From Paraburkholderia humisilvae (GTDB lineage Bacteria; Pseudomonadota; Gammaproteobacteria; Burkholderiales; Burkholderiaceae), in NCBI RefSeq assembly GCF_902859855.1, contig NZ_CADIKH010000020.1, positions 1-64,000 on the forward strand: DNA of 64,000 nucleotides, in the 5' to 3' direction. Shown here one piece after another: positions 53,638 to 63,372 of this stretch (within the stretch, counting starts at the first letter, position 1; every line of letters begins with the position of its first letter). Under the pieces are notes generated by a model. The model saw only the letters and a program-made list of their open reading frames with translations, ran no database searches and was not told the DNA's origin. Both the position numbers and the translations under genes were made by a program.

Positions 53638-54390
53638 CTAGCCGTTGATCACATCAGCGCCCTTGGGCACCGTGAATTTGAACGCATCCGCAGGCAGTGG
53701 CGGATTCTTCTGGATATTCGAAAACTTCAGCAGCGTCACGTTACCGAACACGTCGTGCAGTTCCATCGCCTCGAGGTTGCCGTCGCGAAAGCCGATGCCG
53801 ATGCGCTGGAACTGCGTGTCTTTCGATTTCGGCACCAGTTCGAGCCAGTCGATGCCGGCTTTCACCCCCGCGTCCTTCAGCGTGAAGTTCTGTTCGAGAT
53901 CATTGCTGCCGAACAGGATCGCCGCCGGACTCGCACCCAGCGCACCACCAAGCGAACGCACCGTGACCTGATTCAGGTCCTTGTCGTACACATACAGCTT
54001 GTCGCCGTCGGCCTGCAGCAGTTGCTCGTACGGCTTCTGGTACTGCCAGATGAACTTGCCGGGCCGCGCGAACGAGAACGTGCCGCTCGATACGGTATTG
54101 CCTTTCAGCGCCTGGGTCGACAGCGCGCCGCTCGCGCCCTGCGCGTTGCTCGGTGCGCGGACCTCGGTCTGCACGAACTCGCCGCGCGCCGAATGCACCT
54201 GCGAGACGAACTGCTTCAGCTGATCGGTGCCGCTGGCGAACGCCTGAGACGCGACCAGTAATGCCGTGCAGGCCGCGACCCAGCGCACGCCAGCCGACGC
54301 CCACACGCAGCGCCCCAGCAAGCACAGCAGGCCGCCGCGATCTCGGAAATGATCAAAGCGGGCGTTCCGCCCGCCGACGTAGTGCTGCAT
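53638..54390 (-). CDS. lolA: Outer-membrane lipoprotein carrier protein LolA
   Basis: 250 residues. Signal peptide ending SQAFAS, then the LolA fold (LKQFVSQVHSARGEFVQTEV; GTFSFARPGKFIWQYQKPYE; QLLQADGDKLYVYDKDLNQV; FSNIQKNPPLPADAFKF). It ferries lipoproteins from LolCDE to LolB across the periplasm. ATG 54390 with CGGAGAGA upstream. It follows ftsK with a 77-bp gap. The N-terminal region before the signal is longer than usual. Confidence 0.93.
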   Translation of the reverse strand: MQHYVGGRNARFDHFRDRGGLLCLLGRCVWASAGVRWVAACTALLVASQAFASGTDQLKQFVSQVHSARGEFVQTEVRAPSNAQGASGALSTQALKGNTVSSGTFSFARPGKFIWQYQKPYEQLLQADGDKLYVYDKDLNQVTVRSLGGALGASPAAILFGSNDLEQNFTLKDAGVKAGIDWLELVPKSKDTQFQRIGIGFRDGNLEAMELHDVFGNVTLLKFSNIQKNPPLPADAFKFTVPKGADVING

Positions 54391-54467
54391 AAATCTCTCC
54401 GTGGATAAGACAGGAAGCGCGGCCCGAACGGTCGTGCGGCCGGCGATCAGTGAACGTCAGCCGGACA

Positions 54468-56783
54468 TCAGTCGGCCTCACGCGCCGGTACGAGAATTTC
54501 ACGGTTACCGTTCGACGACATCGCCGACACGAGGCCCGATTGCTCCATCTGTTCGAGCAGCCGCGCCGCGCGGTTGTAGCCGATCCGCAAATGCCGCTGC
54601 ACCAATGAAATGGACGCGCGGCGATTCTTGACGACGATCTCGACCGCCTGATCGTAAAGAGGGTCCGACTCGCCGCCGCCCGCTCCGGTTCCCGCGCCTT
54701 CGGCCGACCCTTCGTCGCCTTCGCCGGCGGCGCCGCCTTCGAGAATGCCCTCGATGTAGTTCGGCTCGCCTTGCTCCTTCAGCTTGTCGACGACGCGATG
54801 CACCTCGTCGTCGGACACGAACGCGCCGTGCACGCGAACCGGCAGGCCACTGCCCGGCGGCAGATACAGCATGTCGCCCATGCCGAGCAGCGACTCGGCG
54901 CCCTGCTGGTCGAGAATCGTCCGCGAGTCGATCTTCGACGACACCTGGAACGCCATCCGTGTCGGCACATTGGCCTTGATCAGGCCGGTAATCACGTCGA
55001 CCGACGGCCGCTGGGTCGCGAGAATCAGATGGATGCCGGCCGCGCGCGCCTTCTGCGCGATACGCGCGATCAGCTCCTCGACCTTCTTGCCGACCACCAT
55101 CATCAGATCGGCCAGTTCGTCGATCACGACGACGATATTCGGCAGCCGCGACAGCGGTTCCGGATCGTCCGGCGTCAGGCTGAAAGGATTCGGAATCTTC
55201 TCTTCACGCTTCGCCGCGTCGTCGATCTTGTTGTTGTAGCCGGCGAGATTGCGCACGCCGACCTTGCTCATCAGCTTGTAGCGGCGCTCCATCTCGGCGA
55301 CGGTCCAGTTCAGCGCGTGGCCCGCCTGGCGCATATCGGTGACCACCGGACACAGCAGATGCGGAATGCCCTCGTAGACACTCATTTCGAGCATCTTCGG
55401 GTCGATCAGGATCATGCGGACCTGCTCGGCGCTTGCCTTGTACAGCAGCGACAGGATCATCGCATTGATCCCGACCGACTTGCCCGAGCCAGTCGTGCCG
55501 GCGACCAGCAGGTGCGGCATCTTCGCGAGATCCGCGCACACCGGATTGCCGCCGATGTCCTTGCCGAGGCCCATCGTGAGCGGCGACGCGGCATCCGCGT
55601 AGACGGTCGAGCCGAGAATTTCGGAGAGGCGCACGGTCTGCCGGCGCTGGTTCGGCAATTCGAGCGCCATGAAGTTCTTGCCCGGAATCGTCTCGACGAC
55701 GCGGATCGACACGAGCGACAGCGAACGCGCGAGGTCCTTCCCGAGATTGACGATCTGGCTGCCTTTCACGCCCGTCGCCGGCTCGATTTCGTAGCGCGTG
55801 ACGACCGGCCCCGGATACGCGGCGACCACGCTCACGTCGACGCCGAAGTCCTTCAGTTTCTTTTCGATGAGGCGCGACGTGAACTCGAGCGTGTCGGCAG
55901 AAATGGTTTCCTGCGTGGCGGATGCCTGATCGAGCAGCGCAATCGGCGGCAGCGTCGAGTCGCCGGGCAGATCGGTGAAGAGCGGCACCTGCCGTTCCTT
56001 TTCGACGCGCGCCGACTTCTCCGGCGTGATGACCGGCGGCACGATCGTCACCGGCTCGTGCTCCTCGATCTTCACGCGACTCTGCTCAACCTTGCCTTCG
56101 CGCTTGACCGCGGCCGCTTCGCCGGCCTTGCGGTCGCGTACCGCTTCGCGGCGCAGCCTCGCGAAGGTCACCGCCGAAATGATCGACTCGCCGACGCGCT
56201 CGGCCACCGACAGCCACGAGAAGCGGAAATACAGCGACAGGCCGATTGTGAGCGCGAGCAACAGCGCGAGCGTGCCGCCGGTGAAGCCGAGCGCATGCGA
56301 CACCGCGCGTGCGACCGCCTCGCCGACCACACCGCCCGGCGCACGCGGCAACTGCACCTTCAGCGACCACATGCGCAAGGCTTCGAGGCCGTTGCTCGAC
56401 AGCAGCACGAGCACGAACGCGCCCGCTTCGGCAAGCCACGTATGATCGCGCGGCGCGTCTTCGTCGAGTTCCGCGTGCCGGGTGATGCGGCGATAGTTCG
56501 CGGAAATGCGCCGCGCGATCAATACGACCCACCAGTAGGCGGAGAGGCCGAACAGCAGCAGCAGGATGTCGGAAGTCCAGGCGCCGACACGGCCGGCCCA
56601 GTTCGCGATGTGATCGACCTGCGCCGCATGCGTCCAGCTGGGATCATGCCGGCTGTAGCTGACGAGAGCCATCAGCAGGAAAACGCCGAGCGCGACCTGC
56701 AGAATCCAGCGGATTTCGGTGAAAAGGCGCGACATCCGGTGAGGCAATGCCTGCGCACTCGCGGAATAGGTAGCTTTTGCCAT
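54468..56783 (-). CDS. ftsK: DNA translocase FtsK
   Basis: 771 residues. Four N-terminal membrane helices, a short charged linker, the alpha/beta motor with Walker A (GTTGSGKS near residue 430) and Walker B (IVVVIDELADLMM), and the C-terminal gamma winged helix (DPLYDQAVEIVVKNRRASIS; YNRAARLLEQME) that reads KOPS. It resolves chromosome dimers at the septum with XerCD. ATG 56783. Confidence 0.96.
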   Translation of the reverse strand: MAKATYSASAQALPHRMSRLFTEIRWILQVALGVFLLMALVSYSRHDPSWTHAAQVDHIANWAGRVGAWTSDILLLLFGLSAYWWVVLIARRISANYRRITRHAELDEDAPRDHTWLAEAGAFVLVLLSSNGLEALRMWSLKVQLPRAPGGVVGEAVARAVSHALGFTGGTLALLLALTIGLSLYFRFSWLSVAERVGESIISAVTFARLRREAVRDRKAGEAAAVKREGKVEQSRVKIEEHEPVTIVPPVITPEKSARVEKERQVPLFTDLPGDSTLPPIALLDQASATQETISADTLEFTSRLIEKKLKDFGVDVSVVAAYPGPVVTRYEIEPATGVKGSQIVNLGKDLARSLSLVSIRVVETIPGKNFMALELPNQRRQTVRLSEILGSTVYADAASPLTMGLGKDIGGNPVCADLAKMPHLLVAGTTGSGKSVGINAMILSLLYKASAEQVRMILIDPKMLEMSVYEGIPHLLCPVVTDMRQAGHALNWTVAEMERRYKLMSKVGVRNLAGYNNKIDDAAKREEKIPNPFSLTPDDPEPLSRLPNIVVVIDELADLMMVVGKKVEELIARIAQKARAAGIHLILATQRPSVDVITGLIKANVPTRMAFQVSSKIDSRTILDQQGAESLLGMGDMLYLPPGSGLPVRVHGAFVSDDEVHRVVDKLKEQGEPNYIEGILEGGAAGEGDEGSAEGAGTGAGGGESDPLYDQAVEIVVKNRRASISLVQRHLRIGYNRAARLLEQMEQSGLVSAMSSNGNREILVPAREAD

Positions 56784-57270
56784 TGATCCTTAGCGTGTGC
56801 GACCGGTGCCCGGCCAGCACGGCCGCGCCCGTTTGGGCGGGGCCCGCAGCGCGCCGGTCGGGCCGCCGGTCGTTGATCGAGGGCTATTGTAAACGCACTG
56901 CTGCGCGCAAGGCTGTAAATGACGGTAACCGACAACACCTGGCGCCGGTTCCGATCGGTTCAGTGGACAAAACGGCGCAAGCGGGCGGCAAACCAGTGTC
57001 GATCGCGCATACCGTGGCGCCCCTCGGTGGTATCAGGCAGCAACCCGGCAGAAACCCGCAGCGGCCGCGCCGGTTTCACCCGCGCGCCCGGCCCCGGCGC
57101 TGCTGCAAGCGCGCGCGTTCCCCCACGGGCCTATCGGTCCGATCGCAAAGCTTGATGAAGCGGCGAGAGGTCGCGGCCTTTATAATGCCGGTCTAACTCC
57201 TATCTACTGTGCAACAGCGGCCATCCGGCTTCGCACCCGCAAAGCCGGACGCTTTTTACGGATTTCGATC
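56784..57270. other. Divergent promoter region ftsK/trxB
   Basis: About 490 bp between divergent genes. A perfect TATAAT at 57181-57186 is a good -10 for trxB, although no clear -35 is at the right distance. A GC-rich block near 56820-56880 holds short inverted repeats. No gene is supported. Confidence 0.45.
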
Positions 57271-58272
57271 ATGCCAGCCTCCTCGACAAAACACGCAAAG
57301 GTCCTGATTCTCGGTTCCGGCCCGGCCGGCTACACGGCGGCGGTCTATGCGGCGCGCGCCAATCTGTCGCCGGTGCTGGTCACAGGTCTCGCGCAGGGCG
57401 GGCAACTGATGACCACAACCGACGTCGAAAACTGGCCCGCCGATCCAAGCGGCGTGCAGGGTCCGGAACTGATGCAGCGTTTTCTCGAACACGCGGAACG
57501 CTTCAAGACCGAGATCCTCTTCGACCATATCCATACCGCGAAGCTGAACGAAAAGCCGATCCGGCTGATCGGCGATTCCGCTGAATACACGTGCGACGCA
57601 CTGGTCATCGCAACCGGCGCGTCCGCGCAGTATCTCGGCCTGCCGTCCGAAGAACTGTTCATGGGCCGCGGCGTGTCGGCCTGCGCGACCTGCGACGGGT
57701 TCTTCTACAAGCAGCAGCATGTCGCGGTGGTCGGCGGCGGCAACACCGCGGTTGAGGAAGCGCTCTACCTCGCCGGTATCGCGAAGAAAGTCACGGTGAT
57801 CCATCGCCGCGACAAGTTCCGCGCCGAGCCGATCCTGATCGACCGCCTGCTGGAGAAGGAAAAGGAAGGCATCGTCGAAATCAAGTGGAACCAGGTGCTC
57901 GACGAAGTGAAGGGCAACGACGGCGGCGTCAACGCGGTGCGCATCAAACACACCCAAACCGGTGAGACCACCGATATCGAACTGCAGGGCCTGTTCGTCG
58001 CGATCGGCCACAAACCGAACACCGACATTTTTGAAGGGCAGCTCGAGATGAAGAACGGCTACATCGTCACGAAGAGCGGACTGCAAGGTAACGCGACCGC
58101 AACCAGCGTGCCGGGTGTCTTTGCCGCCGGCGACGTGCAGGATCACATCTATCGGCAGGCTATCACCAGCGCGGGCACCGGCTGCATGGCCGCGCTCGAT
58201 GCGCAGCGCTATCTCGAGAGCATTCACGAGTCGATCGGCGAGCGCGCGATGAGCGCCGAAGCCGAACGCTGA
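57271..58272 (+). CDS. trxB: Thioredoxin reductase
   Basis: 333 residues. FAD-binding ILGSGPAGYTAAVYAAR, redox-active CATC (Cys138/Cys141), NADPH-binding GGGNTAVEEALYL and the C-terminal FAD motif GVFAAGDVQD. Reduces thioredoxin with NADPH. ATG 57271. Two tandem terminators follow. Confidence 0.97.
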   Translation: MPASSTKHAKVLILGSGPAGYTAAVYAARANLSPVLVTGLAQGGQLMTTTDVENWPADPSGVQGPELMQRFLEHAERFKTEILFDHIHTAKLNEKPIRLIGDSAEYTCDALVIATGASAQYLGLPSEELFMGRGVSACATCDGFFYKQQHVAVVGGGNTAVEEALYLAGIAKKVTVIHRRDKFRAEPILIDRLLEKEKEGIVEIKWNQVLDEVKGNDGGVNAVRIKHTQTGETTDIELQGLFVAIGHKPNTDIFEGQLEMKNGYIVTKSGLQGNATATSVPGVFAAGDVQDHIYRQAITSAGTGCMAALDAQRYLESIHESIGERAMSAEAER

Positions 58273-58280
58273 TCCGCAAC

Positions 58281-58304
58281 GGCGCGGGCGCCGCGCCTGT
58301 TTTT
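58281..58304 (+). terminator. trxB terminator 1
   Basis: GGCGCGG, three-base loop, CCGCGCC, then TGTTTTT. It lies nine bases after the trxB stop. Confidence 0.75.
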
Positions 58305-58317
58305 CCCCGCGGTTCGT

Positions 58318-58352
58318 AAGGGCTGTTGCCTGACAAGGCATCAGCCCTTTTT
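58318..58352 (+). terminator. trxB terminator 2
   Basis: A long hairpin (AAGGGCTG...CAGCCCTT with an inner TTGCCT/AGGCA stem) followed by a T-run. Its 3' arm overlaps the end of the chemoreceptor remnant. Confidence 0.82.
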
Positions 58353-58625
58353 GCATCTGACGCATCGGCACGCGATCCGGAACACGCCGACCATCCTGCT
58401 CATTCGCTCGGCCTGCTCGCGCAGCGACGCCGCCTCGACTGCGGCATTCACGCCAGAATATTGGTCCGAAATTCAATTCCCTCGATCACACCGATGATGT
58501 CGGCAATCTGCTGCGAGCTGCCGTTGATCTCATCCATCGTTAGCACGACCTGCGAGATTACGTCGTGGCCCGTCTGCACGACACGCGCAGCATCGCGCGC
58601 AAAAATGGGTGACGCTTCGCTCAAC
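58341..58625 (-). pseudogene. Remnant of a methyl-accepting chemotaxis protein
   Basis: On the minus strand the conserved signalling-domain sequence is readable: VVLTMDEINGSSQQIADIIG followed by VIEGIEFRTNILA. A one-base deletion then shifts the frame, and NAAVEAA continues in the next frame. Next comes SLREQAERMSRMVGVFR, which belongs to the far C-terminus of such proteins. So there is a frameshift plus an internal deletion of the hairpin tip, and the N-terminal sensor is gone. Clearly non-functional. Confidence 0.82.
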
Positions 58626-58795
58626 GATCGACACCCGAAGCGAGTGCGATTCGACCGGAAGCATTCGTTTCCTGAGATGTTGTGAAAGAGGCCACGCTAT
58701 TCTCGATTCGAGACCCGTGAGGACAACGCTCGAAGACAACGAGACGGCGTCGTGCTTGTTGTGTTCGCAACCGCTTGAAGGAAAGGAGAAGATTG

Positions 58796-59077
58796 ATGAA
58801 GAACATCCGTCTCGTCACAACAGTATCCGTCTGCGCGCTCGCAATCGCCGCCACGTCTTTTTCAATGAGCGCTCATGCGCAATCATCGGAAACCACGCGC
58901 GCACGGGTCAACGCCGAACTGGCGCAACTACAGTCAGCCGGTTACATCGGCGAAAAGGTGACCTATCCGAACCGGCTGCAAGCCACGCAAGCGCGTATCC
59001 AGGCGCTGAACGCGGCGCAGTCGAACAATGCGGCCGGCGGTTATGGCAGCGCCCCACGGGGTAGTGCGCCGCAGTGA
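58796..59077 (+). CDS. DUF4148-type small exported protein
   Basis: 93 residues from ATG 58796 with GAAAGGAGAAGATT upstream. Signal peptide ending SAHA, then TTRARVNAELAQLQSAGYIG and VTYPNRLQATQARI, the pattern of DUF4148 proteins, abundant in Burkholderia. Periplasmic, function unknown. Confidence 0.8.
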   Translation: MKNIRLVTTVSVCALAIAATSFSMSAHAQSSETTRARVNAELAQLQSAGYIGEKVTYPNRLQATQARIQALNAAQSNNAAGGYGSAPRGSAPQ

Positions 59078-59174
59078 GGTGACCCAGTCGATCCCATCAG
59101 AACGGGGACCTATCGGTCAACCCGCAAAGGTTCAGGCAGCCAACACGCGACCCGTCACGCTGCCTTCGCGAACC

Positions 59175-59732
59175 TTAGCGCTCGCGTTCCGCCGTGTTCC
59201 CGGTATGCCGCGCATGTCGACGCTTGTAACCGGTTACCATCGCGGCAATCAGATTCTCGCGCGTCCAGACACTCATCACGACTGCCGCCGCGATATGAAT
59301 ACACACGCACGCTTCGAGCGCGATCGCGAGTGACGTGTGAATGACCTGCGGCCAGTCTTCGCCCCAGAATGCATCGAGCCGCATCAGCCAGCCGGTGAAT
59401 GCCAATGCAAGCACAAGTGCCCACAGCACGAGCGCCATCACACCGCCAAGCGGGTTGTGCGACAGATGATGCAAGGGCCTGCCTGCTGCAAGCGAACGCC
59501 AATATGCATGCAGATGCGAGCGCGTGGGCCACCACGCGGAAAAGCGCGCATAGCGTGTGCCGACTAAACCCCACACGATACGCAATCCCACCAGAGCCGC
59601 GGCCGCATAACCAAGCTTGCGATGCAGCGGATCGGTCGGGCCGAACAGATCCCAGATAACAATGCCCGCGACCGTCCAGTGCGTGAAGCGCACCCACCGA
59701 TCCCAGATTCTGATTCGAGCGGCATCGGACAT
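59175..59732 (-). CDS. Cytochrome b561 family membrane protein
   Basis: 185 residues, four membrane helices. Family start IWDRWVRFTHWTVAGIVIWD with a haem-ligand histidine, then HHLSHNPLGGVMALVLWALV and HTSLAIALEACVCIHIAAAV. It resembles Ni,Fe-hydrogenase-type cytochrome b subunits found next to PepSY or cytochrome c genes. It should pass electrons between quinol and a periplasmic partner. The PepSY-like gene upstream is in the same orientation. Confidence 0.87.
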   Translation of the reverse strand: MSDAARIRIWDRWVRFTHWTVAGIVIWDLFGPTDPLHRKLGYAAAALVGLRIVWGLVGTRYARFSAWWPTRSHLHAYWRSLAAGRPLHHLSHNPLGGVMALVLWALVLALAFTGWLMRLDAFWGEDWPQVIHTSLAIALEACVCIHIAAAVVMSVWTRENLIAAMVTGYKRRHARHTGNTAERER

Positions 59733-59769
59733 CGCGGGCGTAGAAAAGAGAGGCGCGTTCAGTCGAGTG

Positions 59770-60033
59770 TTAATCGATTTCCGACTTCACGACATCAAGC
59801 GTTTTGGTGTCGAAATAGATTTCGACCTTCTTGCCTTCCTTGTTGCTGCCGTAAATCTCATAGCAGTTGCCGTCGACCTTGAACTTCCTGATCTTGTAGC
59901 CCTGCCCTTCGAGTTGCGCGCGCGCGTCGGACTCCTTCATCCATTGGTCTTTCGGATGCGCGGTGCAGTCCGCTTTCGCGAACGCCGCGCCGGAAACACC
60001 AAGCGCCGCAATCAGCGTCATCAGCTTGAGCAT
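59770..60033 (-). CDS. PepSY-domain periplasmic protein
   Basis: 87 residues from ATG 60033 (GAGG upstream). Signal peptide ending GAAFA, then a single PepSY-like fold: WMKESDARAQLEGQGYKIRK and DGNCYEIYGSNKEGKKVEIY, with two cysteines. Directly upstream of the cytochrome b561 gene, a common pairing, so the two probably work together. Confidence 0.85.
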   Translation of the reverse strand: MLKLMTLIAALGVSGAAFAKADCTAHPKDQWMKESDARAQLEGQGYKIRKFKVDGNCYEIYGSNKEGKKVEIYFDTKTLDVVKSEID

Positions 60034-60294
60034 CTGCAACCTCTTCGTTAGTTAATCGAAAGATTAATGTGCCATGGATAAGAACAATTCTCAATGAGAC
60101 AATTCAACAACGGGTGAGAGATACGTCCTGGCGTTCGAAATGTGTTAAGCGGGTTTTCCATAAACGCGTTTGCCACTATCATGTCCGGACTTTCGCCGAT
60201 GTCGCGTCGTCCCGCCCACTCGTGAGGCCGGTCCCAAGCGACGCACCTTTCGGCTAGCCTACGGCGCGCCAGACGCCCGCCCAACCGCTTCCAG

Positions 60295-61689
60295 ATGAAC
60301 AAAGAGTCCACGCACACCGCGTTGTTGTGGATCGTCGCCACCGGCTTTTTCATGCAGGCGCTGGACACGACGATCGTCAACACCGCCTTGCCTTCCATTG
60401 CCCGCAGCCTGGGCGTCCCCGCACTGGCCATGCAGCCGATCGTCGTCGCGTACACGCTGACGATGGCGCTGCTCACCCCCGCATCCGGCTGGCTCGCCGA
60501 CCGTTTCGGCACGCGTCGCGTCTACTTCATCGCGATCCTGCTATTCGTGATCGGTTCGCTATGCTGCTCAAGCGCGCACACGCTCAGCCAGTTGATCATC
60601 GCGCGCGTGCTGCAAGGCGTCGGCGGCTCGATGCTGCTGCCAATCGGACGGCTCGCGGTACTACGCACGATTACCGGCGAACAATACGTGTCCGCGCTCG
60701 CGCTGATCTCGGTCGCGGGCCAGGTCGGCCCGATCCTTGGCCCGACGCTCGGCGGCTGGTTCGTCCAGGCGTTTTCGTGGCACTGGATCTTCCTGATCAA
60801 CGTGCCGATCGGCGCAGTCGGCCTGATCGCGGTGAGCCGCTATCTGCCCGACGGCGCATCGCGCGATGCACCACGCTTCGACCTGACCGGTTGTGCGATG
60901 TTGTCGCTCTGCATGGTCGCGTGCTCGCTCGCGATCGACGTGCCGATGCGAACGCATCGCGTCGACTGGTCCGTCGGCCTCTTCGTGCTGGGCGTCGCGG
61001 CCGCGCTCGCTTACGTCTTATACGCGCGGCGCGCGAGCCATCCGCTCTTTCGTCTCGGCCTCTTTCGCGAACCCAATTTCAGCGTTGGACTGCTCGGCAA
61101 CCTGATCTGCCGGATCGGCTCGAGCGCGGTGCCGTTCCTCGTGCCGCTGATGCTGCAATTACAACTCGGCTACACGCCTCTGCATTCAGGGCTGATGATG
61201 CTGCCTTCCGCGCTCGCGGGCACCATCGCGAAACGGTGGATTGCGCCACTGATTCGCCGCTTCGGCTATGAAGCGTTCCTGCTCGTGAACACGTTGATCG
61301 TCGGCGGGTCGATCGTTGCGTTTGCACTCTTTTCACACGGCACGCCGCTCGCGGTCGAGATCGCGGTGCTCGCCCTCTTCGGCGCGGCAAACTCGATGCA
61401 GTTCGCCGCGATGAACAGCGTGACGTTGAAAGACCTGTCGATTGCCGACGCGGGCAGCGGCAACAGCCTGTTTTCGATGGTGCAGATGCTGGCGATCGGC
61501 CTCGGCGTATCGATCGGCGGCGGTCTTGTGAACCTGTTCACCGATCAATGGGGCTCGGCCGCGTTGGGCTTCCGGTTGAGCTTCGTGTGTGTCGGCGTGA
61601 TCACGCTGGTTTCGGCGCTGGTGTTCCGGCGCATCGACAAGGAACCGGCACGCCCGGTGCCGCTTCCGACACGCGCGGCGCAGCGTTGA
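60295..61689 (+). CDS. DHA2-family MFS exporter (MdtD/HsrA-like)
   Basis: 464 residues, about fourteen membrane helices. Motif D1 (MQALDTTIVNTALPSIARSL), motif A (GWLADRFGTRRVYF) and motif C (VAGQVGPILGPTLGGWFV) mark a drug:H+ antiporter of the DHA2 type. No adaptor gene is adjacent, which fits the MdtD-like subgroup that works alone. ATG 60295; the ribosome binding site is weak. Confidence 0.9.
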   Translation: MNKESTHTALLWIVATGFFMQALDTTIVNTALPSIARSLGVPALAMQPIVVAYTLTMALLTPASGWLADRFGTRRVYFIAILLFVIGSLCCSSAHTLSQLIIARVLQGVGGSMLLPIGRLAVLRTITGEQYVSALALISVAGQVGPILGPTLGGWFVQAFSWHWIFLINVPIGAVGLIAVSRYLPDGASRDAPRFDLTGCAMLSLCMVACSLAIDVPMRTHRVDWSVGLFVLGVAAALAYVLYARRASHPLFRLGLFREPNFSVGLLGNLICRIGSSAVPFLVPLMLQLQLGYTPLHSGLMMLPSALAGTIAKRWIAPLIRRFGYEAFLLVNTLIVGGSIVAFALFSHGTPLAVEIAVLALFGAANSMQFAAMNSVTLKDLSIADAGSGNSLFSMVQMLAIGLGVSIGGGLVNLFTDQWGSAALGFRLSFVCVGVITLVSALVFRRIDKEPARPVPLPTRAAQR

Positions 61690-61699
61690 CGCACACGCG

Positions 61700-62908
61700 C
61701 TATCGTCCGCAACGATCCGCCGCGGAAGCGGGCCGCATTGCCTTCAGATCGAAATCCGCTTCCTTGGGTCCCTGCTGCGTCAGCGTGACCCAATGCAGCG
61801 CAGTCGGCGATCGAACCAGCCCGATGCTGCCCACCTCACCCCATTTGACCGGTGAGCGTTGCGTGCCAGCCAGCTCGATTGAACCCGGCGCGAGCTTCAG
61901 ATCGAGCAGGCGCCCATCCTGAGCCGGCGCATACGCATGGTCGCCGACCACGGCGATGCTGGACTCGCGCACCGACGCGGGCATGCAGGCGAGCGTCGCG
62001 GTCGTCGCACCCGTTTCGTCGAGCAGTTGCGCAAAGCCCTTGCCGTCGAAGCCGGTCGCGACCACCAGAAAACGATCCAGCGCCGGCACGTACGCAGCCG
62101 CATACGTGTAGTAACGCAAGTTCGGCGACAGCACGCGCGCGTCACTGAGCGTTCCATCGTCCGCATTGAATATCGCGGACTTCAAGCGTGCATAGGTCGC
62201 GCCCGGCACGTACTGCTGCCAGATCAGCAATGCACGCGTCGGCGACCCCGCGATCATCGGCCACCACTCGCGCACACGCGGCGCGACGTCGACCGACCGC
62301 AGCAACGTGCCGTCCGCGTCATAGGTCTTCAGGTAAACGCCGTTGCCCGTACCGAGATTGTCGACACCGCCGCCATCGACCCAATCGTCCGAATAAAACA
62401 CCACGAAGCGCGAGCCGACCGCCGCCGCATGCCCGGAATGCCCGCCCGATTTGACGTCGACCGGGTACGGCTTCACCGCTTGCAGATCGGACGTATAGAC
62501 GCCGTAGCGCTGGCTCACTTCGTTCGGCGTGTTCCACCCGTCCTCGAAGGTGACCATCACGCGGCCGGTGTCGTTCTGCGCGATCGACACCGGTTCCTGC
62601 GCTTCAGGACGGCTGATGAAAATACGCGGCGTGTCGAGACTGGTTTGCTGCGGCGACCAGTGCGCAACATACACGTCGTGCGTCCAGTTGCGGTCGCGCC
62701 CAGGGCCACGCGGCGGCAAGCCTGAACTGCTGAAGAATACCCACGTGCCGCCTTGCCCATCGCTTGCCGCGCCGATGCCATGCATATACGAGCGCGGATC
62801 GACCGCCGCTGCCCGCGCGCGGCTGGTGCCCTTCGCAGCCGTCGCGGACACGGGGAAAAACCACACACAGACGCCGAGCAGCGCGGCGACGGCCAGCACC
62901 TTTCGCAT
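61700..62908 (-). CDS. Secreted protein of unknown function, probable beta-propeller
   Basis: 402 residues from ATG 62908. Signal peptide (MRKVLAVAALLGVCVWFFPVSATA), then repeated blocks of the kind (GGTWVFFSSSG; VMVTFEDGWN; RFVVFYSDDW; ALLIWQQYVPG; RFLVVATGFDG) suggesting a sialidase- or propeller-like fold. No catalytic Asp-box is evident. Convergent with the DHA2 exporter. Function unknown. Confidence 0.72.
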   Translation of the reverse strand: MRKVLAVAALLGVCVWFFPVSATAAKGTSRARAAAVDPRSYMHGIGAASDGQGGTWVFFSSSGLPPRGPGRDRNWTHDVYVAHWSPQQTSLDTPRIFISRPEAQEPVSIAQNDTGRVMVTFEDGWNTPNEVSQRYGVYTSDLQAVKPYPVDVKSGGHSGHAAAVGSRFVVFYSDDWVDGGGVDNLGTGNGVYLKTYDADGTLLRSVDVAPRVREWWPMIAGSPTRALLIWQQYVPGATYARLKSAIFNADDGTLSDARVLSPNLRYYTYAAAYVPALDRFLVVATGFDGKGFAQLLDETGATTATLACMPASVRESSIAVVGDHAYAPAQDGRLLDLKLAPGSIELAGTQRSPVKWGEVGSIGLVRSPTALHWVTLTQQGPKEADFDLKAMRPASAADRCGR

Positions 62909-62916
62909 GTCGGAAC

Positions 62917-63168
62917 TCACTCGACGGTGAAGGACTTCGCGAGATTGCGAGGCTTGTCGACATCGGTGCCTCGCGCACAAGCCGTTTGATACGCAAGCAG
63001 TTGCAACGGCACGACATGCACTATAGGCGACGGCGGCCCATTGTGTGCAGGCAAGCGGATCACGTCGACGTCTGCCGCATCAAGCAGTGCACGACACTCA
63101 CGACGCACGGTCTCGCCGCGGCAAGCGACGATCGCCGCGCGATGCAAACCGCGGCGAATCGATACCAC
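62917..63168 (-). pseudogene. glmS: C-terminal remnant of glucosamine-fructose-6-phosphate aminotransferase
   Basis: Only the last ~80 residues remain readable. The end, VVPLQLLAYQTACARG followed by TDVDKPRNLAKSFTVE, matches the highly conserved GlmS C-terminus ([20 protein letters not shown]...NLAKSVTVE). The glutaminase domain and the first SIS domain are missing. A functional glmS must lie elsewhere. It ends nine bases upstream of the secreted protein gene. Confidence 0.85.
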
Positions 63169-63178
63169 GGCATGCCAT

Positions 63179-63206
63179 GCGCTCTGTGCGCTCGCACACA
63201 GAGCGC
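63179..63206. repeat. 10-bp perfect inverted repeat at end of glmS remnant
   Basis: GCGCTCTGTG (63179-63188) and CACAGAGCGC (63197-63206), loop of 8. It lies just where similarity to GlmS stops, so it may mark the deletion junction or be a transcription terminator without a T-run. Confidence 0.6.
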
Positions 63207-63372
63207 GAAGGCCGTGAAAATTTATCTTCTCGCTCGCGATGCCCGGTTCGATTGATTGTCGGGGCCTCTAATTTTTCGCTAATTCGCCGCGCGGATCATG
63301 CACCCACGGCTTAAGCAAGCCGACCGGCAAAACCCGAGATCCATGCGGTACGACATGTTGGCGAGGCCCCAA

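Noticed and set aside
54771..56786. 671-codon plus-strand open frame opposite ftsK
   Set aside because: Same type of shadow; no homology-like features and ftsK is clear on the other strand.
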